DNA of 64,000 nucleotides from Silene conica (GCA_029255685.2 CM055312.2:2008649-2072648); one strand, 5' to 3'; positions 1 through 11,262 are shown, counted from the first letter of the stretch. Numbers and translations: made by a program. The notes: generated by a model from the sequence alone, not told the origin.

Positions 1-940
1 TATTATTATTATTATTATTATAATCATTCCAAGATTCCCTAAATATTATACCGATATTCCCTAAATATTATAATATTATTATAATATCATTATATATATA
101 TATAAAAGCAAAATGTAAAACTGCTGACCTGGCGCAACCAGGTTTCAGAATTAGGCTAATGGAACTCTCTCATTCAACCTCAGAATTTCAGTTTTTTTCG
201 GCAAATAACGTGAATAATACAGTCATGTCAGCTTCCATTAAATATCTTCTTATTAATTAATGTTTCAACCATATAATTACTTAAATTTCTCTATTTTACC
301 TTAATTATCTTTTATTCTTTCTCTTCCCTAAATCTTATTTTATCTCATTTAATCTTTTTCACCCCTTATATATGATTTCAGCACCTTGAAGTTTGAATTT
401 TTCTCTTTTATTTACAATCTCACACATTTCCATTGCCTTGCACAATTTGACGTACTAATAAAATTTTAACCACTTTGAACAATTTCAAAATAAATGTCAA
501 AGCTAAATTACTAAGATACAAAAATTTAAAATTCGTCGAATATGATATAATTTCTAAATCCAATTTACTTTCTCAACTTTGCTCAAAAATTGCAAGAGCC
601 ATTAATCTCTTTTAGTCTCCATATACATCTCGAAAAATGATGAGTAAAAAAAATATGTATATTAATTCCCCTTCATTCATCTTTCAAATTGAATCCTGTA
701 AAACAATACCCAAAAATCCGTTGAATATTCTCCATAGAAAGTTTTCAATCTCTAACATGGCGATGACAAATGTTCTTAATATATAGAATATAATTATCTT
801 AATTTTGTTTCTTTAATTAATTTACATATATCTTAAAGTTCTCAAATCTGAATTTTATAGTTTCTTTTTTTAACTATGTCTTAATAGTTCTATTTTTATC
901 CCGTCTTACAATTATTAATCCGATTATCAATATATATATA
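1..940. other. AT-rich intergenic stretch, no gene seen
   Basis: A TTA/TAT microsatellite occupies about the first 23 bases. The rest is AT-rich sequence with no open frame of note, no splice-compatible coding stretch and no transposon ends that I recognise. Confidence 0.6.
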
Positions 941-1043
941 GAATCAAGATCTCGTGCGAATTTTCTTACGGTGTGGACCGTACGAACGGTTCGCACCGTA
1001 AGGGAGTTCGCACCGTAAGGGAGTTCGCACGGGATCTTAACCC
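941..1043. mobile_element. Very short MITE with near-complete terminal inverted repeats
   Basis: The left end (AAGATCTCGTGCGAA) is matched in inverted orientation by the right end (TTCGCACGGGATCTT), so nearly the whole ~100 bp can fold. The inner arm repeats TTCGCACCGTAAGGGAG twice. Both flanks are runs of TA, which fits a TA target duplication (mariner/Stowaway style) but hides its exact edges. The family is unknown to me. Confidence 0.55.
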
Positions 1044-1138
1044 TATATATATTAATTTTTTTCATTTTTATTTTAAGGATACATGTTCAATAAATAAAAT
1101 TTTTGGTTATATATTAAATATAATTTGTCGTCTTCTTT

Positions 1139-1187
1139 TAAAATAAAAGTACACAACCCCATGATTTTTTCACGGGTGTTACACTAG
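1139..1187 (+). mobile_element. Helitron-like 3' terminus, copy 1
   Basis: A short hairpin (CCCCATGA, loop, TCACGGG) is followed after a few bases by CTAG at 1184-1187. A hairpin ~10 nt before a terminal CTRR is the standard Helitron 3' end. The next base is A, whereas a Helitron normally sits 5' of a T. No 5' TC end could be assigned. Confidence 0.4.
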
Positions 1188-1447
1188 AAATAAAATGGTG
1201 AAAACATATCTTCATTATGAATGAAAGACCTTCATTTGCCAGGACTGTGTTAGTGTAATAACGTATTTTAATGCCCGCCATTTTATATTATTTGAAATAG
1301 CAACAGTGACATTAACTCACTATTATTTTTTCATTAAGTTTAACAACTTTAAGACACTCATGAAAAATTAAACTACCCTGATAAAACGAAAACTTCAGAG
1401 TGTACTTATAAACAATTTTAGTTATATAATCACTATACCGTCGTCTG

Positions 1448-1497
1448 CTTTTAAAAAAAGTACACAACCCCGTGATTTTTCACGGGTGTTACACTAG
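1448..1497 (+). mobile_element. Helitron-like 3' terminus, copy 2
   Basis: This repeats the end at 1139-1187 almost base for base. The stem is perfect (CCCGTGA/TCACGGG), CTAG lies at 1494-1497 and T follows, as expected for A^T target use. The ~260 bp between the two ends hold no coding sequence. The 5' end was not found, so element length is unknown. Confidence 0.5.
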
Positions 1498-1799
1498 TTT
1501 TGTTATTAAATGATTATATTCTATTAAAAAAATGGTATTATTTGATCCGTCTTATTTTGATACGTTTAAAGTAAGAATTTCTGGGTACGACAAATACTTA
1601 TAATTAATGGGTAGAATTAGTCAGAACTATTCGAGTTTTATTAGTGAAATATATTAGGGTCCATAATTTGGTCAATTTGCAGTTGACATTCGTATCATCA
1701 AGCCTATTTGTAATAAGGATTTAAATTTGTAATGCTTATTTTATAACTTGACGTTTAACCGTGGTTCACGAGACAGAATAATTTAAGTGTTTCGGAAGG
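1498..1799. other. Unannotated AT-rich spacer
   Basis: No open frame, transposon end or repeat was recognised between the Helitron-like end and the 3' side of the LINE fragment. Confidence 0.5.
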
Positions 1800-1811
1800 T
1801 TACTACAATAA

Positions 1812-2922
1812 CTAGGCCTCTTTGGCCAGGTTATGGACACAAACGTTTAAATTTCTAGGAATAAACGAAATACTAAAACAATGAAAACTCGGCAGCATCC
1901 AATTGCAATCCTCCATAATCTCCTGGATAAGACGGTCAATCTTGATAACGCCAGCGATCGAAAGAACCAGATTCAGGCAATCCGAAGATATCCTAAGATG
2001 AAGGATATTATTGCATCTAGCCCACTCAATTACCAATTTCAAGCCAAGAGCCTCTGCTTGCAGGGCCGAATCGGCTTTGAACTTTTTCTTACAACTCATA
2101 CCAAGATTCCCACGCTCATCATAAGCCACAAACCCTGCAGACGCATCCAAATTAGATTTCCATCCGGCATCCACTTTAACATGATAGCCCACACACCTTG
2201 CATCAGAGTTTATAAGGTGAAACGGAAACCCTCCTTAGCCCTCAAATTAATAAGCCGAGGAAAATCATCCTCCATAAGGGTAGGGGTCGAGTCCCAAACC
2301 CTTCCGGGGCCAGGAGTTAACTCCGTCACAAGTTTCAAATCCTGAATATTCTGATTACCCCGGTCGAAAAAAATCCTAGTATAAATATCATCTTCATCTC
2401 TAAACAGGATAGAGTTCCGTGTCTTCCAAAGCTGCCAAAGGATAACAACAAAGAGTCTAATACATTCCTCACCTTGAGGTAACTTTTTGAAGTACCTGAT
2501 CCAACCCATAATCCACTCATCGCAATTGATATGAGCATTGCCTTCCACTCTTCTCCCCATGGGCGAACCCAACCAAACTCTAGAAGAGAAAAAGCAATCC
2601 CTGAACAGGTGAGCCATAGTTTCCACCTGCACACCGGTAAACGAGCATAAGTAACAACGAGCATCACCCCCCATTCCCCTCTTAAGTAATTCTTCACCAA
2701 TGGGTAAAGTGCTCGTGATGATTTCCAAAAGAAAATCTTCCATTGATTAGGAATAGGCAAGGTCCATAAAACATTCTTACAAAAACTCCTACCGGTCGGG
2801 TTTAATCTGGACTTGTCTTTTTCAGTAGCCTTGATATCCATGAATTCTTTATGAAAGATCTTGTATCCACTCTTGACTGAATATTGACCATCTTTACCAT
2901 ACAGCCAATAAACAGTATCGGA
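1812..2922 (-). pseudogene. LINE ORF2 C-terminus: zf-RVT region and RNase H-like domain
   Basis: The first part (2922 down to about 2210) resembles the zinc-binding reverse transcriptase region of plant LINEs: a WKIFFWK motif, a C..C pair (CYLC), then MAHLFRDCFFSSRVW and a WQLWKTRN motif. The second part (2192-1812) is an RNase H-like domain with the DAGWKSN start, an internal Glu in QAEALGLKL, the SDC aspartate and a late NLNVCVHNLA block. The two parts are in different frames around 2200, so the reading frame is broken there. It is not a host gene. Confidence 0.8.
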
Positions 2923-4646
2923 TGATAACTACGTTATCGACCCTATTCCCGTTGTTAATTCCCTCTACTTTGTCTAGATTTTACATCGTTTTTCCCGTTT
3001 ATTTCCTCCTTTTAGTCTTAAATATCGCCACATGCTATTTTCATGCACTTCTATGTTTTCGTAGCATTGTCACGTTATTCTAGGTAATTTGGGGTCATAA
3101 CGGAAGTGCCGATGAGCTTACAAGTCGAGAAACCGAACTATAGAGCCTTTATGGGTGTATCTAGCTCAATTCCGGGTGCATCTCTGGCAGTCAGGTGTAT
3201 CTACACCCACCCAAGGAGTTATTTTGGGCGCATCTCAAGCAGTCGAGTGTTATAACACCTGACTGCCCAATTTACACCCAAAGAAGAGAAGAGAAAAGGA
3301 CAAAAAAAGGCTCGCTGGGTGTAACTCCCTCCCGTCCGGCGTAACTAAGGGGCGGCTGGCGTATCAATACACCGGATGGACCCTATTTTCAGCTTATTTC
3401 GCCTTTCTTTTGGGCTTTTAACCCTATTGTGGGCTTATGTATATTTACTTCATTTCAGATTTTTTGTAAGAGGAGTTAGACATCATATCACATTAGAATT
3501 TACCAGTATTTTAGAGAGCATTTTTAGAAGAGTTTTTCTAGGATTTTGATCTTAGCAACATTGTTCATCCATTTTCGTTCTTAGTTTCTGATCAAGCTTG
3601 TTCTTTTGCCTTTACTCGTGGTATAACAATAATCTTTCCTTTGATCCTACTTTTGTTGTTTAGTTTATTTCATTTTTCTCTTGTTGAATCATTTTCTCTT
3701 CTTGTTCATTTGAGTATCAATCCTAGTTTTTAGTGTTTGATCGCATGCTTTTTAGTCTTAATATAATCATCAACATGTTTACTTTCATAGGATCATATCA
3801 CTTTGATAGATTAGAAACCCTAATTATGAGTAGTGAGTGAACACCCTTCTACGGGGTGGTTTGACCTAAACACAAATGATTCTCTATAGTAGTTGGAAGG
3901 TTTGGTTGTTAAAGGGAGGTTGGACTAGGGAATGGTTTAGGAGTTGACTTGTTTAAGTGTTGAATTTGGGACTTTGTTTAATTGGTGAACCCTAGACCCT
4001 TGACCATCAACGAAAGTTGATTAGGCTAGGACTTGACCACCCCTATTTGACTAATTGTCGACTTGGGTTGAACCCGGGAGGGAGTACCTAAGTGGGGTGC
4101 CTAGCCATTCGGTTTGAAACTCACCTTCGGGAGAAGGGTTGGGATGACCGGGATATATCGCGGGTTAGACCTTTGACCTAGGCAAGAGGGGGTTAGAATT
4201 AGGCCAATTCTAGTCACCTTGACCTTAAGGATCGGAGGAGTCCGAATCATGAACCCAGAATGGAGATGGTTGGGCAATCCTAGTGTCTCATACCCGGGAG
4301 GGAGTCTGTGAGCGAATTAGAGGCGTTTCCACCTTATTCAACTACCCAAAACAACCGAACACGTGACTATTAAAGAGAATCAAGAGTGCGATGGTTAGAC
4401 TACCTTCTAGACTTTCCATTATTTGAGTAACTCATCTTTCCTTCGATTAGTTTGTTGGTCTTAGTTATTTATTTAATTTAAGTTGGTAGTGTCGTCGATA
4501 GTTCATATCAATTTCAAATCATTTGCTAGACTTAGCTAAACATTAGGATTAAACAATCGCTAATCAACGTTTCTCCCTGTGGATCGACCCTCAATTTATT
4601 GCATCGATTTATCGTGCAATTGCGAGGTATTTAAAACTATACATCA
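2923..4646 (+). mobile_element. Solo LTR of a Gypsy-type element, inserted in the LINE
   Basis: The segment begins TGATAAC and ends ATACATCA, and is flanked by near-identical 5-bp duplications (TCGGA at 2918-2922, ACGGA at 4647-4651). LINE protein reads on across it. It is 1724 bp with no internal retroviral genes, so I call it a solo LTR fossil, left by LTR-LTR recombination. The Gypsy assignment rests on length and end style. Confidence 0.7.
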
Positions 4647-4737
4647 ACGGACGAGTCAGACTGGCACAAGGGCATTGCCAGGATACGATTAGCCCACGTA
4701 TCTTCAAACATAAACCTAATCCAAGGACCGGTCATTA

Positions 4738-5117
4738 AATATAGTATATACTTCAAAGATGAACTTTTGGAGCGATATTATTGGCTACAACTTTTGTTCA
4801 ATAAATTGTGTATTAATAAATAAAAAAAAAATTATATAAAAAATATTAAAATCAAATGTTGATAAATATAAGATAAAATATAGATTAATTTTTTATTTTA
4901 AGAAGTCTATGATGGATGAACAATTCCAACCAAAACCTTAAGGTGATGATTGAGGCCCAACTATCATAAATATTCCTATTAGCTACAACAAATGTGTATA
5001 TAAGTAGAATAAAAATTACTCTAGCTAGAATTTGTGATTTCAGTGTGTATTACAATGCAAAGTATACATTGAAACAATGCTACAGATACGAAACGGTGGC
5101 TTGGAATGGAATGAAAA
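4738..5117. other. AT-rich spacer and 3' flank of GDSL copy A
   Basis: No gene is seen. From about 4984 the sequence becomes nearly identical to the flank of copy B (from about 23826), so the left edge of the tandem duplication lies there. The last ~80 bp correspond to the 3' untranslated side of the GDSL gene. Confidence 0.6.
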
Positions 5118-5410
5118 CTAGCGAATAGCAGGAAGAATTCGTCTCAAAAGTAGATCAGCCATAAGTTGATAAGCGCGCTCCGTCAAATGAATTCCATTCA
5201 ACTTACGTGACGCGCAGGGTCCGGACACGCTGTTACACCCGGAGTTCCACAAAAACCGACTCTGTAATTGTATTCGTTGTTACCAGACCCACAACATGCC
5301 TTGTGTATATTAGCTTCGTCAAATCCTACAATATATACTGAAGAAACCAAATAATCCCACATGTAAGGAGAAGAATTATCACTATATAAGGCAAGGGGTT
5401 ACTCCCTCTA

Positions 5411-8400
5411 TTGCCAATTACAGCAACAATAATTTTGACCGCAGTCTTATTTGTTCCAACGTTAAAGTGTAATTTGATCTCAGCCTCTCAATTAAGCAAT
5501 ACCTTGAATTGCGAGTTTATAACTAATGCTGCTATTTGTGTAATTCAGGACCGGGATACGAGGGAGGAGATTGGTAAAGGCGACCGGATCGATGGACTGT
5601 ACTATCTTCGGACAAATATAGTTGCTGCTCATAATGTGGAGGCTAGGCCGTCTTTGTTTAATTTATGGCATAATAGATTGGGACATCCGTCCGAACAAAT
5701 TATCAAACTACTTCCTTTCTTACGTACTAAAGAACATTCTTTGTCAAAACCATGTGAGGTTTGTCATCGGGCTAAGCAAATTCGTAACAGTTTTCCTTTA
5801 AGTACCAATAATAGTATGCATGTTTTTGAATTGATCCACTGTGATTTGTGGGGTCCATACGAGATTCCGGCCACGTCCGGGGCTCGGTATTTTTTGACTT
5901 TGGTGGACGATTACTCGCGTGGGGTGTGGGTATATTTGCTTAATAATAAAACCGAAGTTCCTCATAAATTTAAACTTTTTATTGCCCTGATTAAACGGCA
6001 ATTTTCCGCCGAGCTAAAAATTGTGAGAAGCGATAACGGAACTGAATTTCATCCTTTAAAATCGTATTTTTCCGACCAAGGCATTATATTTCAATCCTCC
6101 TGTGTCGGGACCCCTCAACAAAATGGCCGAGTTGAACGAAAACATCAACATATCCTCAATGTGGCTCGGGCTTTGCGATTTCAAAGTGGTTTACCCATCA
6201 CCTTTTGGGGGGAGTGTGTGCTAGCTGCGGCTTTTATTATTAACCGGACCCCATCTCGTGTCCTTCACGGATTAACACCCTATGAGCGAATTTATCATAA
6301 GGAGCCCAACTTTGAAATGCTTCGTGTTTTTGGGTCGTTATGTTTTGCCCATAATCAAAAATCCAAGGGTGATAAATTTGCTAGTAGAAGTCGAAAGTGT
6401 GTCTTTGTGGGCTACCCGTCGGGTCAAAAAGGGTGGTATTTATACGATCTTGAGCGTCGGGATTTTTTTGTATCCCGTGATGTTCAGTTTTATGAGCACC
6501 AGTTTCCCTATCTCATGCCAGGAAACATTGTAAACCCACTGACCATGTCTGATGAGGTTCTTGTTGATTGGGCCTACGACCCAAGTAACCTTACAACTCC
6601 ACCCAACCAAAATGACGAGTCCACTACCCCACCCAATCCACATGTTACTCCAAATAATGGGCCTGAAATTCCAGCCATTCCCAATACCCCACACAATCCT
6701 TATGGCAGCCCAAATCATGCGTCTGACACTCCTCCAAACAGTCCCAATGACGGCCCAACTCCCATGTCCTCTCCAACCAGTCCCAATGTCGGCCCAATTC
6801 CCATGCCCTCTCCTAATGCGTCACCCACTGATCATGCTTCTCCTGGCCCACCTGTTTTGGGTCGTGGACAGCGGACACGGGTTCCAAGTTCCACTCTTCA
6901 TGATTACATTCTTGATTTTGACAGTGACGATAGCCGTGATAGTAGTCCATCGTCCGCCTCTCGCCTCCTTGTCTCCTCCTCAGGTACCCCGTATCCTCTC
7001 ACAAATTTTTTGACATGTCAAAAATTTTCTGCTCCACATCGCTCTTACTTGGCAGCTCTCACGACTCACACGGAGCCCCGTAACTTCAAAACCGCGGTTC
7101 AATCTACCGAGTGGAGACAAGCTATGGCCGATGAGATGCAAGCTCTTCTTGCCAATGATACTTGGGTCTTGGAACCTCTCCCCCCGGGTAAGAAAGCACT
7201 TGGGAGCAAGTGGTTATATAAAATAAAATACAAATCTGATTCGACTATTGAAAGGTTTAAAGCTCGTTTGGTTGTCTTTGGCAATCACCAAACCGAGGGG
7301 GTGGACTATGACGAGACATTTGCTCCTGTTGCTAAAATGACTACCGTTCGTACTTTTCTGTCAGTGGCGGTTGCGAAAAATTGGCACTTACATCAAATGG
7401 ATGTGCATAACGCCTTTCTTCACGGTGACTTGGCAGAAGAAGTTTTTATGCGTCTCCCTCCCGGGTTTACTGCACCCGGCTCAGGTCTTGTGTGCCGATT
7501 GAAGAAATCCTTGTATGGGCTTAAGCAGGCCCCTCGATGTTGGTTTGCAAAACTCGGTACCGCCTTGAAAAGGTACGGGTTTTCCCAAAGTTATTATGAC
7601 TACTCTCTATTTACTTATGTGACGGATCGGGTTCGCCTCAATGTGTTAATTTATGTGGATGATTTAATTGTGTCCGGGAATGACTCCTCCGCTCTTACAA
7701 CATTTAAAGAATATCTGCACCAATGCTTCCGCATGAAAGATTTAGGGGATTTAAAATATTTTCTCGGTCTCGAAGTTGCCCGTAACGCCACTGGTATTTT
7801 CTTATGTCAGCGTAAATACGCATTGGACATACTGACCGAGGTTGGTCTTCTTGGGTGTAAACCCGCATCCACTCCCCTGGAGCAACATCATTCACTTGGA
7901 CGCAGCACCAGTAACTTTCTGTCTAATCCTGAGCCCTACAGGCGCCTAGTCGGGAGGTTGGTGTACCTAGCCGTGACTCGGCCCGACCTTTCTTATACGG
8001 TTCATATTTTGTCCCAGTTTATGAGTGCCCCACGAGAGGAGCATTGGCATGCCGCGCTCCGTACGGTCCGTTATTTGAAAGGTACCCCCGGCCAGGGAAT
8101 TTTACTCTCTTCACACTCCTCTCTGCAGTTGTCGGGTTGGTGTGACTCTGACTGGGCTGCATGTCCCGAATCCCGTCGGTCCATTTCTGGCTGGCTTGTC
8201 TTCTTTGGCACTGCCCCTGTGGCTTGGAAGACCAAAAAGCAACCGACCGTATCCTTATCCTCGGCTGAGGCCGAGTACCGTGCTCTCCGCGCAATTACTG
8301 GTGAAATTAAATGGCTTAAAGGCCTATTGTCCGATCTGGGCATCTCACACTCCGATCCCATTAAAATTTTCAGTGATAGCAAGTCGGCTTTACATATTGC

Positions 8401-8608
8401 TCAAAATCCGGTCTTTCATGAACGTACCAAACATATTGAGATTGACTGTCACTTTGTCCGGGATGCCATCCACTCCGGTCTCATTGATCCATCGTATGTC
8501 CCCACCACCGTCCAATTGGCAGATGTCCTTACCAAGGCTCTTGGGGTCTCACAGTTTCAGCTCCTCGTCCGCAAGTTGGGTCTTGTTAATCTCTATGCCC
8601 CAACTTGA
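5411..8608 (+). CDS. Copia-type retrotransposon pol frame (fossil)
   Basis: The frame holds, in order, the pre-integrase zinc region (WHNRLGHPS, then C..C in CEVCHRAKQ), the integrase core (HCDLWGPYE, VDDYSRGVWVY, a PQQNGRVERKH block), a proline-rich linker of tandem PN/SPN motifs, reverse transcriptase (FKARLVVFGNHQ, MDVHNAFLHG, YVDDLIVSGND) and RNase H (SLSSAEAEYRAL, then HIEIDCHFVRD). Integrase before reverse transcriptase is the Ty1/Copia order. Gag and protease are absent from this element, so it could not act alone. Confidence 0.9.
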   Translation: MPITATIILTAVLFVPTLKCNLISASQLSNTLNCEFITNAAICVIQDRDTREEIGKGDRIDGLYYLRTNIVAAHNVEARPSLFNLWHNRLGHPSEQIIKLLPFLRTKEHSLSKPCEVCHRAKQIRNSFPLSTNNSMHVFELIHCDLWGPYEIPATSGARYFLTLVDDYSRGVWVYLLNNKTEVPHKFKLFIALIKRQFSAELKIVRSDNGTEFHPLKSYFSDQGIIFQSSCVGTPQQNGRVERKHQHILNVARALRFQSGLPITFWGECVLAAAFIINRTPSRVLHGLTPYERIYHKEPNFEMLRVFGSLCFAHNQKSKGDKFASRSRKCVFVGYPSGQKGWYLYDLERRDFFVSRDVQFYEHQFPYLMPGNIVNPLTMSDEVLVDWAYDPSNLTTPPNQNDESTTPPNPHVTPNNGPEIPAIPNTPHNPYGSPNHASDTPPNSPNDGPTPMSSPTSPNVGPIPMPSPNASPTDHASPGPPVLGRGQRTRVPSSTLHDYILDFDSDDSRDSSPSSASRLLVSSSGTPYPLTNFLTCQKFSAPHRSYLAALTTHTEPRNFKTAVQSTEWRQAMADEMQALLANDTWVLEPLPPGKKALGSKWLYKIKYKSDSTIERFKARLVVFGNHQTEGVDYDETFAPVAKMTTVRTFLSVAVAKNWHLHQMDVHNAFLHGDLAEEVFMRLPPGFTAPGSGLVCRLKKSLYGLKQAPRCWFAKLGTALKRYGFSQSYYDYSLFTYVTDRVRLNVLIYVDDLIVSGNDSSALTTFKEYLHQCFRMKDLGDLKYFLGLEVARNATGIFLCQRKYALDILTEVGLLGCKPASTPLEQHHSLGRSTSNFLSNPEPYRRLVGRLVYLAVTRPDLSYTVHILSQFMSAPREEHWHAALRTVRYLKGTPGQGILLSSHSSLQLSGWCDSDWAACPESRRSISGWLVFFGTAPVAWKTKKQPTVSLSSAEAEYRALRAITGEIKWLKGLLSDLGISHSDPIKIFSDSKSALHIAQNPVFHERTKHIEIDCHFVRDAIHSGLIDPSYVPTTVQLADVLTKALGVSQFQLLVRKLGLVNLYAPT

Positions 8609-8616
8609 GGGGGGGC

Positions 8617-8900
8617 AATAGACCACAGTTTGGGCCCAACAATCTGATTCATCTCTCTTGTGGGCCGTGTGTTCATCATTGAATTGTCATTATTGGTATG
8701 CATTAGAATTCAAGCCTTAGTCTTCGCTATTACTCTCTGCTATTACTGCGCTATTACTCTGCCTATTACTATGCTATTTACTATGCTATTACTATGCTTT
8801 GTAATGTGTAACGTATACTTGCAATGTACTATATATATGAGTTATGGAAATAAGAAAGGACAAGCTTAATAGTTAATTGTGTTTAACATGGTATCAGAGC
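8617..8900 (+). repeat. Inner Copia LTR-like segment followed by tRNA primer-binding site
   Basis: The purine tract at 8605-8616 closes the pol frame. A ~270-bp segment follows with CTATTAC repeats (about 8729-8800), a TATATATA stretch near 8831 and the end TTTAACA. It is followed at once by TGGTATCAGAGC, the complement of initiator-Met tRNA used by plant Copia elements. The placement means this LTR occupies a 5' position relative to the primer site. Its left edge is an estimate. Confidence 0.65.
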
Positions 8901-9082
8901 CCATGGCTAAAAGACCTGGGATTCATGGGCCAGAGTTTGCAGTCGGACGAGCAAAAAAAAATTGCTCAGTTGAATATGTCCGGTCTGAGTTGATACTGGG
9001 CCAAGTTTACAGCTGGACGAGCAAGGTTGCTCAGTTGAATTTGTCCAGTGTGTGTAAGTGGGTCTCACATGTGAGGGGAGTG

Positions 9083-9250
9083 TGAAGAAACCCAATAATC
9101 TCACATGTAAGGAGAAGAATTATCACTATATAAGGCAAGGGGTTACTCCCTCTATTGCCAATTGGTTTTAGAGTGGAACCCTCTTGAGTTATATTGTGGA
9201 CTCTTTCTCCTCCGTTCGGGTGTGGCCCAGACCCGTTGTTGAATTTAACA
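9083..9250 (+). repeat. Right LTR of the composite element
   Basis: The first ~80 bp match the left end of the element at 5339 with few differences. It is preceded by the purine tract GTGAGGGGAGTG and ends in CA directly before the TATAC duplication. At 168 bp it is short for a Copia LTR and typical of TRIM-sized elements. Confidence 0.75.
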
Positions 9251-9647
9251 TATACAAATTGATATTCAATCAAAGTCCGCAAACGAAAACTAAATCGATC
9301 AATAATTCCAGACGTACGAGTAATGTTATTTACGAGACATACCAAATGCAGCACCATTTTTGAAGACCGATCGAAGTGCATTGAAATAATCGGCATAAAA
9401 AATCTTAACGTGAGGATGTCGTGCTTGGAGGCCCCTTATCGCGCCTTGAAGTTGAGTATTGTGAAATTCGGCCAAGTCGTTCCAGTTTTTCAGGCAACCA
9501 AGTTCGTCATACATTTTTCGATCACCAGTCTTATACGTGGCTAGATATATTGTCATGCAACCCACCGGAAAGTTTCCAGGCACCACGAGTCTTGTAGCAC
9601 CCAGACCGATCAATTGCTGCAGGTACGTATATATATAAGTCATTCAA

Positions 9648-10066
9648 CTAGTTTTCGACCCGTGCAAAATTGCACGTGATAATTTTAAGAAAATTGTCGT
9701 AAATAATTAACATTTACAAAATAGTAATCGTAATACGTGAATATTTTGTACTCAATTTCTTTTTATTGATAATATATTGTGATATATATTATTAGTAAAT
9801 CGTAATTTAATAATAACGTACATATCATCATTATATTTTAATATATATACATTAAAATTATAAACATAATCAGTTACGTAGAAATCATTGTTTTTTAACA
9901 AATCTAAAGCGTGATCATTTAGATTCAAAAAATAATTATACGCGATTATTCGTTAATTAATTAATTCAACTTTGTTGTGGATCCATTTTAAATGATTTAA
10001 AAAACTTGTATCTATAATGTGGATTCACTAGAATGCATTAAACGTTCTGTATTTATATAGATAAGA
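9648..10066 (-). mobile_element. Non-autonomous Helitron in intron 3 of GDSL copy A
   Basis: Read on the minus strand, the 3' end shows a hairpin (ACGTGCAA, loop, TTGCACGGGT) about 10 nt before CTAG at 9651-9648, followed by T. A candidate 5' TC preceded by A lies at 10066-10065. Copy B has no such sequence in the same intron, which supports insertion. The 3' end is well supported; the 5' end is a guess within tens of bases. Confidence 0.6.
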
Positions 10067-11069
10067 TGGTTATCTATCAACTATAAAAGTAATTTTCATA
10101 TAATCTTAATTTTCATATATACAATTAAATTAAATGAAATACATTACCTCGGCAACGGCCATTATGCTTCCTACAACTTTAGGAGTTAAACTTTTGAGAT
10201 TCTCAGGATTTCCCTTTCCTCCAAATGCCAAGCCATTGTAATCGTTTCCTCCGATTTCTCCGACTAGAAAAAGTGCATTCGCAAGCTTTTCCTTGCACGC
10301 TATATTTTTTGGAGAAAAAAACAATTTATTAATAGAACGTCACGACACTTACAAACATATAGTTAATATAAGTAGGTATAATGATGTGGAAGTAAGTTTA
10401 CTGAGATTATTATTACCTCTTTCATTAGGGCATATTTTAGGAAGAAAAGACTTGAACCAAGCAAGTTGATTAGGTAAAGAAGTTTTAGAAGTAGTGATTG
10501 CAGTTGCTCCGGCAACAGCAAAGTTTGCTCCATGATCGAACTTGCCCGATCTATCCAAAAATGGACTTAGGAACGGTAACCTAAGTGCTTCGGCTGTTTC
10601 ATTATTTATTAGGAAAACGTGTAAATATAATATGAATGTAAATATTTTGCACGCAATTTTTTTATGTTGAAAATATGTTAAAAGACACGTTCAAATTAAG
10701 TTTTAGAACATCGAATTGAATAACTAAAAATGTAAATATCACAACGAATATAAACGTAGGTAATTATTCGGTAATTAATTCAGTAAAGTTTGTTTTGGTT
10801 CCACCATAAATAACTTAACAAAAAAATGTTGGATTAACATGTCACCAGATAAGATTGTATTAATACAGATAAGATAACAATGAAAATATCAATAGTTTAA
10901 ACTAAATAAAGACTGGATTGTTTCATTGATGTCTTGTGTTGGACTCACAATTGTGCTTGTTTTTAGCAAAACAAATTCCGTTTTCGTCTTCTCATTTTCA
11001 AACAATATTCTTATTTAGCGTTGATTATGCTCTGTCCTTTTAGAAATATCCTTATTAGTAAGTATAGTA

Positions 11070-11262
11070 AGTCTTGCTTGCGACGGGTCGTCATTTGTGA
11101 CGGATATTTTGTGAGATAAAATGGATATAAAATGAGTTAGTGGAGAAAGGGGACCACAGGAATAGTGTTGGAGAAAGAGAAAAAGTGGGTATTTTGTGAG
11201 AGAAAACGGTATCCGTCACAAGCTTGCGACGGATAGTGTCGTTGCAAATAAGAATTTGTGTA
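11070..11262. mobile_element. MITE of the CCGTC/GACGG family in intron 1 of GDSL copy A
   Basis: The ends carry inverted copies of a GCGACGG...TTGTGACGGATA motif, and the flanks share TAGTAAG (a 9-bp duplication with one mismatch is possible). Copy B lacks the insert. Related elements occur at about 43918, 51835 and 53215. A Mutator-like origin is possible from the long duplication, but this is inference. Confidence 0.6.

Larger units (their letters stand above)
1800..4737 (-). mobile_element. 5'-truncated plant L1-type LINE with RNase H, split by a solo LTR
   Basis: Minus-strand reading gives the 3' part of a plant LINE ORF2. The upstream piece (about 4652-4737) continues across the inserted LTR into the piece at 1812-2922 with similar protein on both sides: an AMPLCQSD segment, then VYWLYGKDGQYSVKSGYK. 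No reverse transcriptase domain is present, so the copy begins part-way through ORF2, as truncated LINEs do. The 3' end and poly-A were not found; about 1800 is an estimate. Confidence 0.75.
5339..9250 (+). mobile_element. Composite LTR element: short-LTR (TRIM-like) ends enclosing Copia pol
   Basis: The element starts TGAAGAAACC, ends TTTAACA and is flanked by a perfect 5-bp duplication, TATAC (5334-5338 and 9251-9255). Copy B has the empty site. Parts in order: a partial left LTR from 5339; a Copia pol frame (5411-8608); a polypurine tract; an inner LTR-like segment (about 8617-8888); an initiator-Met primer-binding site, TGGTATCAGAGC, at 8889; a short non-coding internal region; a second purine tract; and the right LTR at 9083-9250. 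It is a broken fossil lacking the gag end, with at least one large loss. A matched target duplication and a long open pol frame suggest moderate to recent age. Confidence 0.8.

Noticed and set aside
1881-2345. Plus-strand 154-residue frame
   Set aside because: It is the antisense of the LINE RNase H and zf-RVT region.
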